Part shown: in pieces, positions 26,397 to 39,400 of the stretch
Numbering within the stretch: position 1 is the stretch's first letter
Layout: every line of letters starts with the position of its first letter
Translations under genes and position numbers: made by a program
Assembly (NCBI RefSeq): GCF_001983165.1
Contig: NZ_MNPU01000016.1
Span: 1 to 64,000, forward strand
Length of the DNA: 64,000 bases
Direction of reading: 5' to 3'
Source of the DNA: Pseudomonas gessardii
GTDB taxonomy: Bacteria > Pseudomonadota > Gammaproteobacteria > Pseudomonadales > Pseudomonadaceae
Notes under the pieces: model-generated
Databases searched by the model: none
What the model saw: only the letters and a program-made list of their open reading frames with translations
Told to the model about the DNA's origin: nothing

Positions 26397-28556
26397 CTAG
26401 ACGGCGGCCGAGCCGACACGGCCCTTGCGCAGAGCATCGATCACACTTTCTTTGGGGCCGTCGGCCACGATGCGGCCGTTGTCCAGCACGATCAGGCGGT
26501 CGACCAGGCTGAGCATCGAGGTGCGGTGCGTGACCAGCAGCAATGTCTTGCCCCTGACCCATAGCTCCAGGCGCTGGCGCAGGGTTTCTTCGCTGCTGTT
26601 GTCCATGGCGCTGGTGGGCTCGTCCAGCAACAGGATCGGCGGGTCGAGCAGCAGCGCGCGGGCCAGCAACACCGCCTGGCGCTGGCCGCCGGAAAGCAGT
26701 TGCCCGCGCTCGCCCACCGGCCGGTCGAAGCCTTGGGGGTGCTGGCGGGCCAGTTCGCTGACGCCAGTCAGTTCGGCCACTTCGAGCATCCGCGCATCGC
26801 TGATATAGCGCGCGCCCAGGGTCAGGTTATCGCGCAGGCTGCCGGCCAACAGCGGCAGATCATGGGCCACATAACCCACTTGCTGGCGCAGGTCGGCCAC
26901 ATCCAGTTGGCGCAGGTCGAGGCCATCAAGCAGCAGCTGGCCTTCTTCTGGCGCGTAAAAGCCCATCACCAGCCGGCCCAGGGTGCTTTTGCCCGAGCCG
27001 CTGCGGCCGATAATCCCCACGCGCTCGCCGGCCTTGAGCTGGAAACTGACCTGGCTCAGGGCCGGGGCGTTTTGCCCGGCGTAGCGGAAGGTGACCTGGC
27101 TGACTTCCAGGGCGCCGCTCAGTTGTGTGCGTTCCAGTGGGCGCTGCTGCGGGTCGCGCTCCTGGGGCAGGGCCATCAGCGCATCGGTGCTGCGCATGGT
27201 CAATTGCGCCTGCTGGTAGCGGGTGATCAACCCGGCGATCTGCCCCAGCGGCGCTAATACCCGGCTGCCGAGCATGTAGGTGGCCACCAGCGCGCCGACA
27301 CTGAGGCTGCCGGCGATGATGCTGTACACCCCGGCAACAATGGTCGCCATCCCGGAAAACTGCTGGATGAACAGCGTGCCATTGGTGGCCAGCGCCGAGA
27401 GGTTGCGCGCATGGCTGTCGAGGCGGGTGAGGGCGCCATGGGTGCTTTCCCACTGGTGCTGGCGCTCGCTTTCGGCGCTGCAGGCCTTGAGGGTTTCCAG
27501 GCCGCTGAGGGTTTCGATCAATAGCGCCTGGCGTTCGGCGCCCAGGCTCAGGCTTTTTTGCACGGTGTCGCGCAGGCGCGCCTGGATCAGCATCGCAAAG
27601 CCGATGGTCAGCGGGAACGCACACAAAGGGATGATCACCAGCCAGCCGCCGAGCAGGCCGATCACCACCAGCATCAGCACGGCGAAGGGCAGATCGATCA
27701 GGCTGGTGAGGGTCACGGCGGTGAGGAATTCGCGCAGGCCCTGGAAGTCATGGATGCTCTGGGCAAAACCGCCGATGGTCGCGGGGCGTGCTTTCATCGA
27801 CATACCGGTGATGCGCTCAAACAGGGTCGCCGACAGGATCACGTCGGTCTTCTTGCCGGCGGTGTCCAGCAGATGGGCACGCACCACCCGCAGCACCAGC
27901 TCGAAGCCCGTGCCGATCAGCAGGCCGATCACCAGTACCCACAAGGTCGAGATGGCCTGGTTCGGCACCACGCGGTCGTAGGTCTGCATGACGAACAGCG
28001 GCACCATCAGGCCCAGCAGGTTGATCAGTAAACTGGCGAGAATCGCGTCGCTGTACAGCCAGCGCGACAGCTTCAGGGTGTCGCGAAACCACGCCTCGAC
28101 CCGCGGCACCAGCGGCGCACGCAGGTCTTCGATCTCGTGGCGGGGCCGGGCGAACAGGGCCTGGCCGCTGTAGGCCGCTTCGAGCTCCTCGCGGCTGACC
28201 CACTGTTCGCCGCCTTCGGCTTCGCTGGGCAGGATCAGCGCCTGGCCATCCTCGCCCCAGCGCCGCAGCACCGCGCAGCGGCCGGCGTTGAGCAGCAGCA
28301 GTACCGGCAGGTTCAGCGCCGAGATGGCCTTTAAGTCCCGGCGCAAGACCCGCGCCTGCAAGCTGGCCCGGGCCGCTGCCCGTGGCAGCAAGTCCAGGCC
28401 CAGGCGTTGCTCTGCCAAGGGCAGGCCGGCGCTCAGGCTGGAACGGCTGACGGTACGGCCGTGCAGCTTGCACAGGATCAGCAGGCCGTCGAGCAATGGG
28501 TCATCAAAGCTCTGGCGCGGGTCGACACCCGGGTTCAGCGGTTCCATCTGGCTCAC
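26397..28556 (-). CDS. Type I secretion ABC transporter (LapB-like)
   Basis: A 719-residue exporter that energises secretion of the adjacent adhesin. Residues about 15-130 form a peptidase C39-like domain. By eye the catalytic cysteine position is not cysteine, as in exporters that only recognise the substrate. A six-helix membrane domain (about 165-450) precedes the ATPase: Walker A GRSGSGKST near 515, signature LSGGQRQ and Walker B ILLLDEPTSAMD. It forms a unit with the TolC gene upstream (22 bases) and the adaptor gene downstream (10 bases). This could be LapB or the paralogous MapB; see the adhesin entry. Confidence 0.93.
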   Translation of the reverse strand: MSQMEPLNPGVDPRQSFDDPLLDGLLILCKLHGRTVSRSSLSAGLPLAEQRLGLDLLPRAAARASLQARVLRRDLKAISALNLPVLLLLNAGRCAVLRRWGEDGQALILPSEAEGGEQWVSREELEAAYSGQALFARPRHEIEDLRAPLVPRVEAWFRDTLKLSRWLYSDAILASLLINLLGLMVPLFVMQTYDRVVPNQAISTLWVLVIGLLIGTGFELVLRVVRAHLLDTAGKKTDVILSATLFERITGMSMKARPATIGGFAQSIHDFQGLREFLTAVTLTSLIDLPFAVLMLVVIGLLGGWLVIIPLCAFPLTIGFAMLIQARLRDTVQKSLSLGAERQALLIETLSGLETLKACSAESERQHQWESTHGALTRLDSHARNLSALATNGTLFIQQFSGMATIVAGVYSIIAGSLSVGALVATYMLGSRVLAPLGQIAGLITRYQQAQLTMRSTDALMALPQERDPQQRPLERTQLSGALEVSQVTFRYAGQNAPALSQVSFQLKAGERVGIIGRSGSGKSTLGRLVMGFYAPEEGQLLLDGLDLRQLDVADLRQQVGYVAHDLPLLAGSLRDNLTLGARYISDARMLEVAELTGVSELARQHPQGFDRPVGERGQLLSGGQRQAVLLARALLLDPPILLLDEPTSAMDNSSEETLRQRLELWVRGKTLLLVTHRTSMLSLVDRLIVLDNGRIVADGPKESVIDALRKGRVGSAAV

Positions 28557-28578
28557 GGCGATCGGCTCCAGGTCGTGG

Positions 28579-29937
28579 CTACTTCAGGTCAGGCAGGTGG
28601 GCTTCGCTTTTGACTTCCGACTGGGCAATGGCTTCGGCCGGCACCACCACGCGCTCCTTGTTCAGCAGCTCGCCCATGTTGGCCAGCACGCGGTACATGG
28701 AGAACTCTTCGGTGTAGCGCACTTCGGTGTAGCGCCGATTGGCGTTGTACAGCTCGTTTTCACTGTCCAAAAGGTCCAGCAGGGTGCGTTGGCCCAGGCC
28801 GAACTGGTCCTGGTAGGCCGCACGTACGCGTTGGGTGGTCTCGGCGTATTCGCGGGCGGTGGGGGTCTGGATGCGCGCGTTGTCCATGGCGTGCCAGGCC
28901 AGGTTGAGGTTCTCGTTGAGCATGCGCAGGGCGTTGTTGCGGATGTCCATGGCCTGGTTGATCTTGTGCGAGTCCGACGCCAGGCGGGCTTTGTCGCTGC
29001 CGCCACGGAACAGGTTGTAGTTCATTACCACACCCACCCGCCATTCGTTGTCGTGGCCAAGGTCGCCCTGCACATTGTTATTGGCGCCCACCGCCGCCTC
29101 GGCATCGAAGCGTGGATAGAACGGCGACTTGGCCACTTCGTATTGGCTCTCGGCGGCCATCACATCCGATTGCGCGGATTTCAGGTAGGGGTTGTTCTCC
29201 AGCATGCTGCGCCGGGCGCCGAGTTGGTCGCTGGGCAGCTCGCCCTTGATCGAGGCCGGGCTTTCCAGTTCGTCCGGCATGCGCCCGACCACGCTGTAGA
29301 AGTTCGATTCGGCGTCTTGCAGGTCGACCATGGCGGTCTGGTAGTTGTTATCTGCCAGGGCCCGACGGGCGGTGGACTGGTCGCGGTCGGCGGTGCTGCC
29401 GATGCCGCGCTCGGTACGCAGGCCGATCTGGTCGGTGACGCGCAGGTGCGCCTGCAGGTTGTTCTTGGCCAGGGTCAGCAGGTCGCGGCGCTTGAGCACT
29501 TCCAGGTACACCTCGACGGTGCGCAGGGCCAGGCTTTCGGCGGTGCCACGGGTGTAGTAGGCACGGGAGTTGACCACCGCCCCGGTGCGCTGCACTTCGT
29601 TGGAGGTGTTGAAACCGTCGAACAGCATCTGGCGCAGGCGCAGTTCCGACTGGGTGTAGTTGTCGGTCTCGGTGTGGTGGTTGCCGCCCCGGGCGCGGGT
29701 GCTGCTGTTGTCGCTGTAGCCGCGGCCGTAGGCGGCATTGAGATCGAGGCTGGGGTAGAAGCCGCCTTTGGCGACTTTTACATCTTCATCGGCCGAAAGC
29801 CGGCTGTTACGGCTGGCATTGAGTTCCGGGTGAGTGTCCAGCGTGCTTTGGATCGCTTGGGTCAACGACATCGCTTGGGTATTGGCGCATGCCATGGCGA
29901 TCAGAATCGCGCTGCAGAGGGGGGTCAAGACGCGCAT
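28579..29937 (-). CDS. TolC-family outer-membrane channel of the adhesin exporter
   Basis: A 452-residue outer-membrane factor (TolC/LapE type). Signal MRVLTPLCSAILIAMACANTQA is followed by two helical-barrel repeats (SLTQAIQSTLDTHPELNASR and the later LNENLNLAWHAMDNARIQT regions) and motifs VGVVMNYNLFRGG and LGQRTLLDLLDSENELYNA, classical for TolC proteins. First gene of the exporter operon, divergent from the adhesin. It gives the exit duct for the giant adhesin and retains it by its N-terminal plug. Confidence 0.93.
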   Translation of the reverse strand: MRVLTPLCSAILIAMACANTQAMSLTQAIQSTLDTHPELNASRNSRLSADEDVKVAKGGFYPSLDLNAAYGRGYSDNSSTRARGGNHHTETDNYTQSELRLRQMLFDGFNTSNEVQRTGAVVNSRAYYTRGTAESLALRTVEVYLEVLKRRDLLTLAKNNLQAHLRVTDQIGLRTERGIGSTADRDQSTARRALADNNYQTAMVDLQDAESNFYSVVGRMPDELESPASIKGELPSDQLGARRSMLENNPYLKSAQSDVMAAESQYEVAKSPFYPRFDAEAAVGANNNVQGDLGHDNEWRVGVVMNYNLFRGGSDKARLASDSHKINQAMDIRNNALRMLNENLNLAWHAMDNARIQTPTAREYAETTQRVRAAYQDQFGLGQRTLLDLLDSENELYNANRRYTEVRYTEEFSMYRVLANMGELLNKERVVVPAEAIAQSEVKSEAHLPDLK

Positions 29938-30414
29938 GGGTACTTCTCCCTGTAGTCAGTGTTACTGGTCTGTCGCCATTTATTTGACGAATTTATGGGG
30001 TCAAACCGTCTCAGGCTTGTAACAACAGAGCTAAGAACATTTGCGAGAGGAGCTAAGAAGGATTTCTCATAATATTTATGTCCAAAAAAACTTATGCGTT
30101 CGGCGCGAAGCAATACATTGTTCAAAGCGTAAGCCTTGAGTTATGTGCGCTTTGGCGCGTTTTTCGGCTCGGGGAAAGTTCAATCGCAAGTGCAGGCGGA
30201 GGAAGGGGGAGCGGAAAAAAGGGGAATTTACAGGTGACGGTTTTTTGTCGCTTGCCCCCTTGGGAGGCTCTCTGTAACCGGGTCGAGGCGTGGATGGGTA
30301 ACTGATTTGAATCGGTTTTGTGCCACGTTCAATGACCGGCCGGGCATCTGATCCACTGCACTTGTGCACGTAACCGAGGTGCCGACTACTGGGGTCGGAC
30401 AGGGAGATAAGCAC
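29938..30414. promoter_or_regulatory. Divergent promoter region of exporter operon and adhesin
   Basis: A 477-base gap, A+T-richer than its flanks between about 29970 and 30130. It must hold the promoters of both transcripts. The adhesin start has AGGGAG nine bases upstream. I see no unambiguous FleQ or other operator and no convincing small gene; short open frames inside have no ribosome sites. Confidence 0.6.
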
Positions 30415-33400
30415 ATGGCCAAGTTAATCGGTGTTGTCAGCAAGGTGGTTGGGGAAGTCTTTGCCGTGGCCGGGGATGGCAGCCGCCGTAGCCTGATCGA
30501 AGGCGACCGACTGTTTGCCGGCGAGCAACTGCAGACCGGCGCAGCCGGTGCGGTAGCGGTGCAATTGACCAACGGCCAGGAGCTGACCTTGGGGCGCGAC
30601 AGCAGCCTGGGTCTTTCCCCGCAACTGCTGGCCGGCCAGGCGCCGCAGATTCATGCCTCGGAAGATCTCGCCGCGAGCCAGGCGCAGTTGACCGATGTGC
30701 AGCAACTGCAAAAAGCCATTGCCGCAGGGGCCGACCCAACCCAGACCGCCGAAGCCACGGCCGCCGGCCAGGCCGGCAGCACGGCGGCGGGTGAATTGGG
30801 CGGTGGGCACTCCTTTGTGCTGCTGACTGAAGTCGCCGGGCGGGTGGAGCCGGTTATCGGCTTTCCCACGGCAGGGTTTGGCGCGATTCCTGAGTTTCCG
30901 TTGTTCCAGGTCGCCGGCCAGCCAGATACCGGCAACGACCAGCCCGTGGTGGTGCCCCCCGACAACCCGGTGAGCCTGGGCGGGCTGGAGGTCGAAGGCG
31001 GCGAACTGACGCTCAACGAGGCCCATCTTGCCCAAGGTTCGGCCAGCAACCCGGTGGCACTGGTGCAAAGCGGCACCTTCAACGTCTCGGCGCCCGATGG
31101 CCTGCAAAGCCTGACGGTGGGCGGCATCAACGTGGTCAGCGGCGGGGTGGCCAGCAGCTTCCCGCAAAGCATTACCACCGGGTTGGGCAATACCTTGAGT
31201 ATTACCGGGTATAACGCGACCACCGGGGTGATCAGCTACAGCTACACATTGACGGGCAATGAGGCCCATCCGTCGGGTGCCGGCACCAACAGCCTCGGCG
31301 AAAATTTTGCGGTGGTTGCCACCGATAGCGACAACGATACCGCCACGGGTTCGCTGGATATCACGGTTATCGACGATGTCCCCAAGGCGGTGGCTGACAG
31401 CCATGAAGGCAGCGCATCGGAAAGCCTGCTGAGCCTTGTCGGCAACGTCCTGGACAACGACACCCAGGGCGCCGACCGCGTCGCCAGTGGCCCGATCACC
31501 GGTGGTACATTCACCGGCCAATACGGCACCCTGGTGCTGGCGGCCGATGGCAGCTACACCTACACGCTGAACTCCGCCGACCCTGATTTTGTCGCGCTGC
31601 ACGGCGGCGGCAATGGCAGCGAAACCTTCACCTACACCCTGACCGACGCCGATGGCGACAGCAGCACCGCCAACCTGGTGCTGCACGTGCACAACAACGA
31701 CGACCCGGTGGTGATCGGTGGCATCAGCGTGAATGGTGCCGACCTGACCCTCTATGAAAAAAACCTGGTGGATGGCAGCAGCCCCGACGCTGGCGCACTG
31801 ACCCGCACCGGCAGCCTGAGCGTGTCGGCCGTGGACGGTTTGCAGAACCTGTCCGTGGGCGGTATCAGCGTGATGTCCGGCGGTGTTGTCGTCGGCTTCC
31901 CGCAATCGATCGCCACCGGCCTGGGCAATACCCTGACCATCACCGGCTTTGACCCGGCCACCGGGGTGGTCGGCTACAGCTACACCCTGACCGGCACCGA
32001 GGCGCATCCCGCGGCGGGTGGGGTAAATGCGCTGACCGAAAGCTTCAATGTGATCGCCAGCGATACCAACAACAGCACGGCCACTGGCACGCTGCATATC
32101 AGCGTGGTGGACGATGTTCCGGCAGCCGCCGATGACAGCAATGGGCAAGTGGCGTCTGAAAGCCTGCTGACCCTGAGCGGCAGCGTCCTGGGCAATGACG
32201 TGCAAGGTGCGGATCGGGTGGTATCCGGGCCGGTCACGCCGAACACCATCATCGGCACCTACGGCACATTGCAGTTATTTGCCGATGGCAGCTATGTCTA
32301 CACCCTGGATAAGACTGATCCGCAGTTCATGGCCCTGAATGGCGGTGGCAGCGGCACTGAAACCTTCACCTATCAACTGAACGACAGCGACGGCGATACC
32401 AGCACCGCCAACCTCGTCTTGCAGGTGCATAACAACGACGATCCGGTAGTGTTGACGGGCCTTGAAGTGAATGGTGGCGAGGTCACGGTCTACGAGAAAA
32501 ACCTGCCGCTGGGCAGTGCTATCGACGGGCCTGCATTAACCCAATCCGGCACCTTCACCGTGACTGCCTTGGACGGCTTGAAAAACCTGACTGTGGGCGG
32601 TATCAGCGTCGTCAGCAACGGCGTCGCCGCGACCTTCCCACAGTCGGAACCCACTGGCTTGGGCAACACCCTGACCATCACCGGCTATAACGCCAGCACC
32701 GGCGTAATCAGCTACAGCTATACCCTCAATGGCACCGACAGCCATCCAGCGGGCGCGGGCACCAATAGCATCGGCGAGTCGTTCACGGTGACCGCTACTG
32801 ACAACGACAACAGCACCACCAGCGGTTCACTGGACGTGAACGTGGTCGACGATGTACCGACCGCAGTCGATGACAGCAATGGACAAGTGGCGTCTGAAAG
32901 CCTGCTGACCCTGAGCGGCACGGTGTTGGCCAATGATGTGCAAGGTGCGGATCGGGTGGTATCCGGGCCGGTCACGCCGAACACCATCATCGGCACCTAC
33001 GGCACATTGCAGTTATTTGCCGATGGCAGCTATGTCTACACCCTGGACAAGACTGATCCGCAGTTCATGGCCCTGAATGGCGGTGGCAACGGCACTGAGA
33101 CTTTCACTTATCAATTGAATGACAGTGATGGCGATACCAGCACCGCCAACCTCATCTTGCAGGTGCATAACAACGACGACCCGGTGGTATTGACGGGTCT
33201 TGAAGTGAATGGTGGGGAAGTCACCGTCTACGAGAAAAACCTACCGTTGGGCAGCGCTATCGATGGGCCTGCGTTAACCCAATCCGGCACCTTTACCGTG
33301 ACTGCCTTGGATGGCTTGAAAAACCTGACTGTGGGCGGCATCAACGTCGTCAGCAACGGCGTCGCCGCCACTTTTCCGCAGTCGGAACCCACTGGCTTGG

Positions 33401-36400
33401 GCAACACCCTGACCATCACCGGCTACAACGCCAGCACCGGCGTGATCAGCTACAGCTATACCCTCAATGGCACCGATAGCCATCCATCGGGCGCGGGCAC
33501 CAATAGCATCAGCGAGTCGTTCACGGTGACCGCTACTGACAACGACAACAGCACCGCCAGCGGTTCTTTGGACGTGAATGTGGTCGACGATGTGCCAAAA
33601 GCCGTCGATGACAATCCTGCTGGTACTGCCTCCGAAAGTCTGCTCATCCTCAGCGGCAGCGTCCTGGGCAATGACGTGCAAGGCGCCGACCGCATTGCCA
33701 CGGGCCCGGTAACGCCGAGCACTATTGTCGGTACCTACGGCACCCTGCAACTGTTCACCGATGGCAGCTACATCTACACCCTGGACAAGACCGACCCACA
33801 ATTTGTCGCCCTGAATGGCGGTGGCAGCGGCACTGAAACCTTCACCTATCAACTGAACGACAGCGATGGGGATACCAGCACCGCCAACCTTGTCTTGCAG
33901 GTGCATAACAACGACGACCCGGTGGTGTTGACGGGCCTTGAGGTGAATGGTGGCGAGGTCACGGTCTACGAGAAAAACCTGCCGCTGGGCAGTGCTATCG
34001 ACGGGCCTGCATTAACCCAATCCGGCACCTTCATCGTAACCGCACTGGACGGCCTGAAAAACCTGACTGTGGGTGGTATCAGCGTCGTCAGCAACGGCGT
34101 CGCCGCTACGTTTCCGCAGTCGGAACCCACTGGCTTGGGCAACACCCTGACCATCACCGGCTACAACGCCAGCACCGGCGTAATCAGCTACAGCTATACC
34201 CTCAATGGCACCGACAGCCATCCAGCGGGCGCGGGCACCAATAGCATCGGCGAGTCGTTCACGGTGACCGCTATCGACAACGACAACAGCACCGCCAGCG
34301 GTTCACTGGACGTGAACGTGGTCGACGATGTACCGACCGCAGTCGATGACAGCAATGGACAAGTGGCGTCTGAAAGCCTGCTGACCCTGAGCGGCAGCGT
34401 CCTGGGCAATGACGTGCAAGGCGCGGATCGGGTGGTATCCGGGCCGGTCACGCCGAACACCATCATCGGCACCTACGGCACCCTGCAACTGTTCACCGAT
34501 GGCAGCTACATCTACACCCTGGATAAGACTGATCCGCAGTTCATGGCCCTGAATGGCGGTGGCAGCGGCACTGAAACCTTCACCTATCAACTGAACGACA
34601 GCGACGGCGATACCAGCACCGCCAACCTTGTCTTGCAGGTGCATAACAACGACGACCCGGTGGTGTTGACGGGCCTTGAAGTGAATGGTGGCGAGGTCAC
34701 GGTCTACGAGAAAAACCTGCCGCTGGGCAGTGCTATCGACGGGGCTGCATTAACCCAATCCAGCACCTTCATCGTAACCGCACTGGATGGCCTGAAAAAC
34801 CTGACTGTGGGCGGCATCAACGTCGTCAGCAACGGCGTCGCCGCCACTTTTCCGCAGTCGGAACCTACTGGCTTGGGCAACACCCTGACCATCACCGGCT
34901 ACAACGCCAGCACCAGCGTAATCAGCTACAGCTATACCCTCAATGGCACCGACAGCCATCCATCGGGCGCAGGCACCAATAGCATCAGCGAGTCGTTCAC
35001 GGTGGTCGCCACCGACAACGACAACAGCACCGCCAGCGGTTCTTTGGACGTGAATGTGGTCGACGATGTACCGACTGCAGTCGATGACAGCAATGGACAA
35101 GTGGCGTCTGAAAGCTTGCTGACCCTGAGCGGCACGGTGTTGGCCAATGATGTGCAAGGTGCGGATCGGGTGGTATCCGGGCCGGTCACGCCGAACACCA
35201 TCATCGGCACCTACGGCACATTGCAGTTATTTGCCGATGGCAGCTATGTCTACACCCTGGATAAGACTGATCCGCAGTTTATGGCCCTGAATGGCGGTGG
35301 CAGCGGGACTGAAACCTTCACCTATCAACTGAACGACAGCGATGGGGATACCAGCACCGCCAACCTTGTCTTGCAGGTGCATAACAACGACGACCCGGTG
35401 GTGTTGACGGGCCTTGAGGTGAATGGCGGCGAGGTCACGGTCTACGAGAAAAACCTGCCGCTGGGCAGTGCTATCGACGGGGCTGCATTAACCCAATCCA
35501 GCACCTTTACTGTGACCGCCTTGGACGGCCTGAAAAACCTGACTGTGGGTGGTATCAGCGTCGTCAGCAACGGCGTCGCCGCTACGTTTCCGCAGTCGGA
35601 ACCCACTGGCTTGGGCAACACCCTGACCATCACCGGCTACAACGCCAGCACCGGTGTAATCAGCTACAGCTATACCCTCAATGGCACCGATAGCCATCCA
35701 TCGGGCGCGGGCACCAATAGCATCAGCGAGTCGTTCACGGTGGTCGCCACCGACAACGACAACAGCAGCGCCAATGGCTCGCTGGACGTGAATGTGGTCG
35801 ACGATGTACCGACCGCAGTCGATGACAGCAATGGACAAGTGGCCTCTGAAAGCTTGCTGACCCTGAGCGGCAGCGTGCTGGGCAACGATGTGCAAGGCGC
35901 CGACCGCATCGCCACAGGCCCGGTCACGCCGAACACCATCATCGGCACCTATGGCACCCTGCAACTGTTTGCCGATGGCAGCTACATCTACACCCTGGAC
36001 AAGACTGATCCACAATTTATCGCCCTTCACGGCGGGGGTAACGGTACCGAGACCTTCACCTATCAGTTGAACGACAGCGACGGCGATACCAGCACCGCCA
36101 AGCTGGTGCTACAGGTACACAACAACAACGACCCGGTAGTGCTGACCGGCCTGGATCTCACCGGCGGCGAGTTGACCGTCTATGAAAAAAACCTGTTCGA
36201 CGGCAGCAACCCGAATATCCCCGCACTGACCCAGACCGGCACCTTCACGGTCACCGCCCTGGACGGTTTGAAAAACCTCACGGTCGGCGGCTTGAACGTG
36301 GTGACCAACGGCGTGGTTGCCACCTTCCCGCTGTCGGAAGGCACCCTGCTGGGCAATAACTTTGTTGTTACCGGCTACGACCCCAACACCGGGGTGGTCA

Positions 36401-39400
36401 GTTACCGCTACACCTTGCTCGACAATGAAGCACACCCCAATGCCAACGGCGACAACAGCCTGTCCGAGCACATTACGGTCACGGCCAGCGATTACGACAC
36501 CCATACGGCCACGGGCACGATCGATATCAACATCATCGATGACCTGCCCACCGCCAACCCTGACGTGCGCTCGGTGGTAGAAGGCGGTGTGGTCAGCGCC
36601 AATGTGCTGGGCAATGACGTGGGCGGCGCCGATAGCCCCACGTTGGCCGGCGCGGTGGTCGGGGTGCGGGCGGGGAGCAATACCGGCACCCCGGCCAGTG
36701 GTGGCCTGGGCAGCAATATCAACGGGGCTTTCGGTTACCTGACCCTGGATGCGAACGGCAACGCCGTGTACCACAGCAACCCCAACTCGGTGACGCCACC
36801 AGGCGCGACGGATACATTCGTGTATACCGTGCGTGATGCCGACGGAGATATCAGCACCACGACCCTGACCATTACGCTGACCGACAGTGGCCTGAAAGCG
36901 CTGACCGATGGCGATGTCACGGTCTACGAAAAAGCCCTGGACCTTAACCTGGACGGCCAGGACCTGGCGCCTGGCACGGTGGTCGGCAGCGACCCGACGG
37001 CCACCACGGAAACCGCCAGCGGCAACCTCGCAGATTCGGTAACCGGCGGCAGTGGCCCGCTAAGTTTCAGTCTGGTGGGCAGTGCTACTGGCACCTACGG
37101 GCAGATCCTGCTCAACCCCAACGGCACCTACACCTACACCCTGACCTCGGCACCCAAGACCTTGCCCAATAGCAACGATGGGCCGAATGTGCTGACCGAG
37201 ACCTTCACCTACAAGGTCACGGACCTGTTGGGCAATACCGCCAACAGCAGCATCGTGGTGAGCATTGTCGATGACGTGCCCAACGTGGTGTCCAGCGCGC
37301 GTGAGGTCACGGCGACGGAGGTGGATTCCAACCTGCTGCTGATCATCGATATCTCCGGCAGCATGAACGACGCGTCAGGGGCCGGCGGTACGCGGCTCGA
37401 CCTGGCCAAGGCCTCCATCACCGAGTTGCTCAACCGTTATGACGACATGGGCGATGTGAAGGTGCAGATCGTGACCTTCAATGACAGCTCCCAGCAATTG
37501 AGCAGCCAATGGGTCAGCGTCGCCACGGCCAAGACCCTGGTCAACGGCCTTACCGCGTTCAACGGCACCAACTACGATTCGGCCCTCGGCACCGCACAGA
37601 CCGCCTATGGCACCGCCGGCAAGCTGGAGGGCGCGCAGAACGTGGCGTATTTCTTCTCGGACGGTAACCCCACCACGTCCAACACCAATAACCCGAACAA
37701 CCCCGGCAACGTGGTCAACCCGGAATACGGCGACGGGATCGACGTTACTGAAGAAGGTGTATGGCGGGCCTTCCTCGACGCCAACGGCATCAAGGCCTAT
37801 GCCATTGGCCTGGGCGCGGGGGTCAACAGCATTTACCTGGACCCGGTGGCCTACGACGGCAGCACCCACACCAACACCAACGCGGTGGTGGTGGCCAACT
37901 TGGCGGGCCTGGACGCGGTGCTGGCCGGCACGGTACAGGGCGCACCGGTCACCGGCAGTCTGCTGACGGACGGCACATTTGGCGCCGATGGCGGCTTCGT
38001 CAAATCCCTTGCGGTGGATGGGATCGTCTACACCTACAACCCGGCGGCGGGGGGCTCGATGAGTGCCAACCTGCCGGGCGGCCACGGTACGTTCGATACG
38101 CTGAGCAACAGTGTCACCATCACCACCAACCAGGGCGGCACGCTGGTGGTGGACATGGACAACGGCGAGTTCCGCTACACCCCGCCGACGCTGACGGGGT
38201 CGCTGATCACCGAAACCTTCGGCGTGACCGTCAGCGACAACGACGGCGATCTCGCCACCTCCAGCCTGGTGGTCAAGGTCAACCCGAACGTGGCACCGGT
38301 GGCCGGTGATGATCATGTGATCACCAATATCCTGGCGGGCAATATTGTGGTGCCTGCCGAGTTGTTGCTGGCCAATGACAGCGATGCCAACCATGACACC
38401 CTGACGCCTGTGCCCACCAGTTTTGCAACGGGCTGGATGGTCAAGGGGGGCAGCTTTACCGGGACGGGCAGCCGCACGTTCAACGGCCAACCGGATAATT
38501 TCGCCAACCAGAACCTGGCGGATGTGCGCACAGCCTTCATGGGCGCCACGGGCATGACCGCTACGCTGCTGGTCACCGGCTATCTGGGCATGGTCAGTGG
38601 CAGCAATGCTAACGATGAAGACCGCATCATCGTCACCCTGCATCAGGGGGAAACCCTGAACCTGAACCATAACCTGACGGACACGCGCATGGTCATGGCG
38701 TACTCCTTCAATGGTGGCAGCGAAACCCCGATCCTCGATAACGGCACCTTTACGGCAGGGGCGACGGGCGAGTACCAGATCCATCTCACCAACGTCCCCA
38801 ACCCCACCGGGAATGCCAATGCCGTCGAAAACTACCAGTTGACCATGACCATCAACTACGCCGGCGCCCAGGACTACACGCCGCAATACCACGGCAATTA
38901 CGCGGTCAGCGACAACCACGGTGGCAGTGACAGCGCCGCCGTGGACATCAGCTACCAGGCCGGCAGCACCCTGACCGGCACCAATGGCGATGACATCCTC
39001 ATGGCCGGGCCGGGCAGCAACCTCCTCAATGGCGGGGATGGCAACGATGTACTGAGCGCCGGCACCGGCAATAACCAGATGCACGGCGGCAATGGCAATG
39101 ACCTGCTGTTCAGCGGGATCGGCAACGACCTGCTCGATGGCGGGGCGGGCATCGATACCGTCAGCTATGCCCATGCCACGGCAGGCGTGACCGTCAACCT
39201 TGGCCTGGGGGGCGCGCAAGTCACCGGCGGCGCCGGCACCGATACCTTGCAGGCCCTGGAAAACCTGATCGGCTCCAACTTCAATGATGTGCTCACCGGC
39301 GACGGCAATAACAACCTGATCTCCGGCGGGCTGGGCAATGACACCCTCAAGGGCGAGGGCGGCGATGACCTCCTGGTCGGCGGCCCGGGCACCAACACCC

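Noticed and set aside
30078..30305. 75-codon open frame in the exporter/adhesin promoter gap
   Set aside because: No ribosome site, odd composition, and it occupies the expected promoter region.
30424..32205. Minus-strand open frame of about 590 codons over the adhesin start
   Set aside because: Same antisense effect of G+C-rich repeats; the plus frame has the retention module and good codon pattern.
30970..36880. CRISPR-like array
   Set aside because: The repeats are 738 bases, contiguous and coding; no short repeat-spacer structure.
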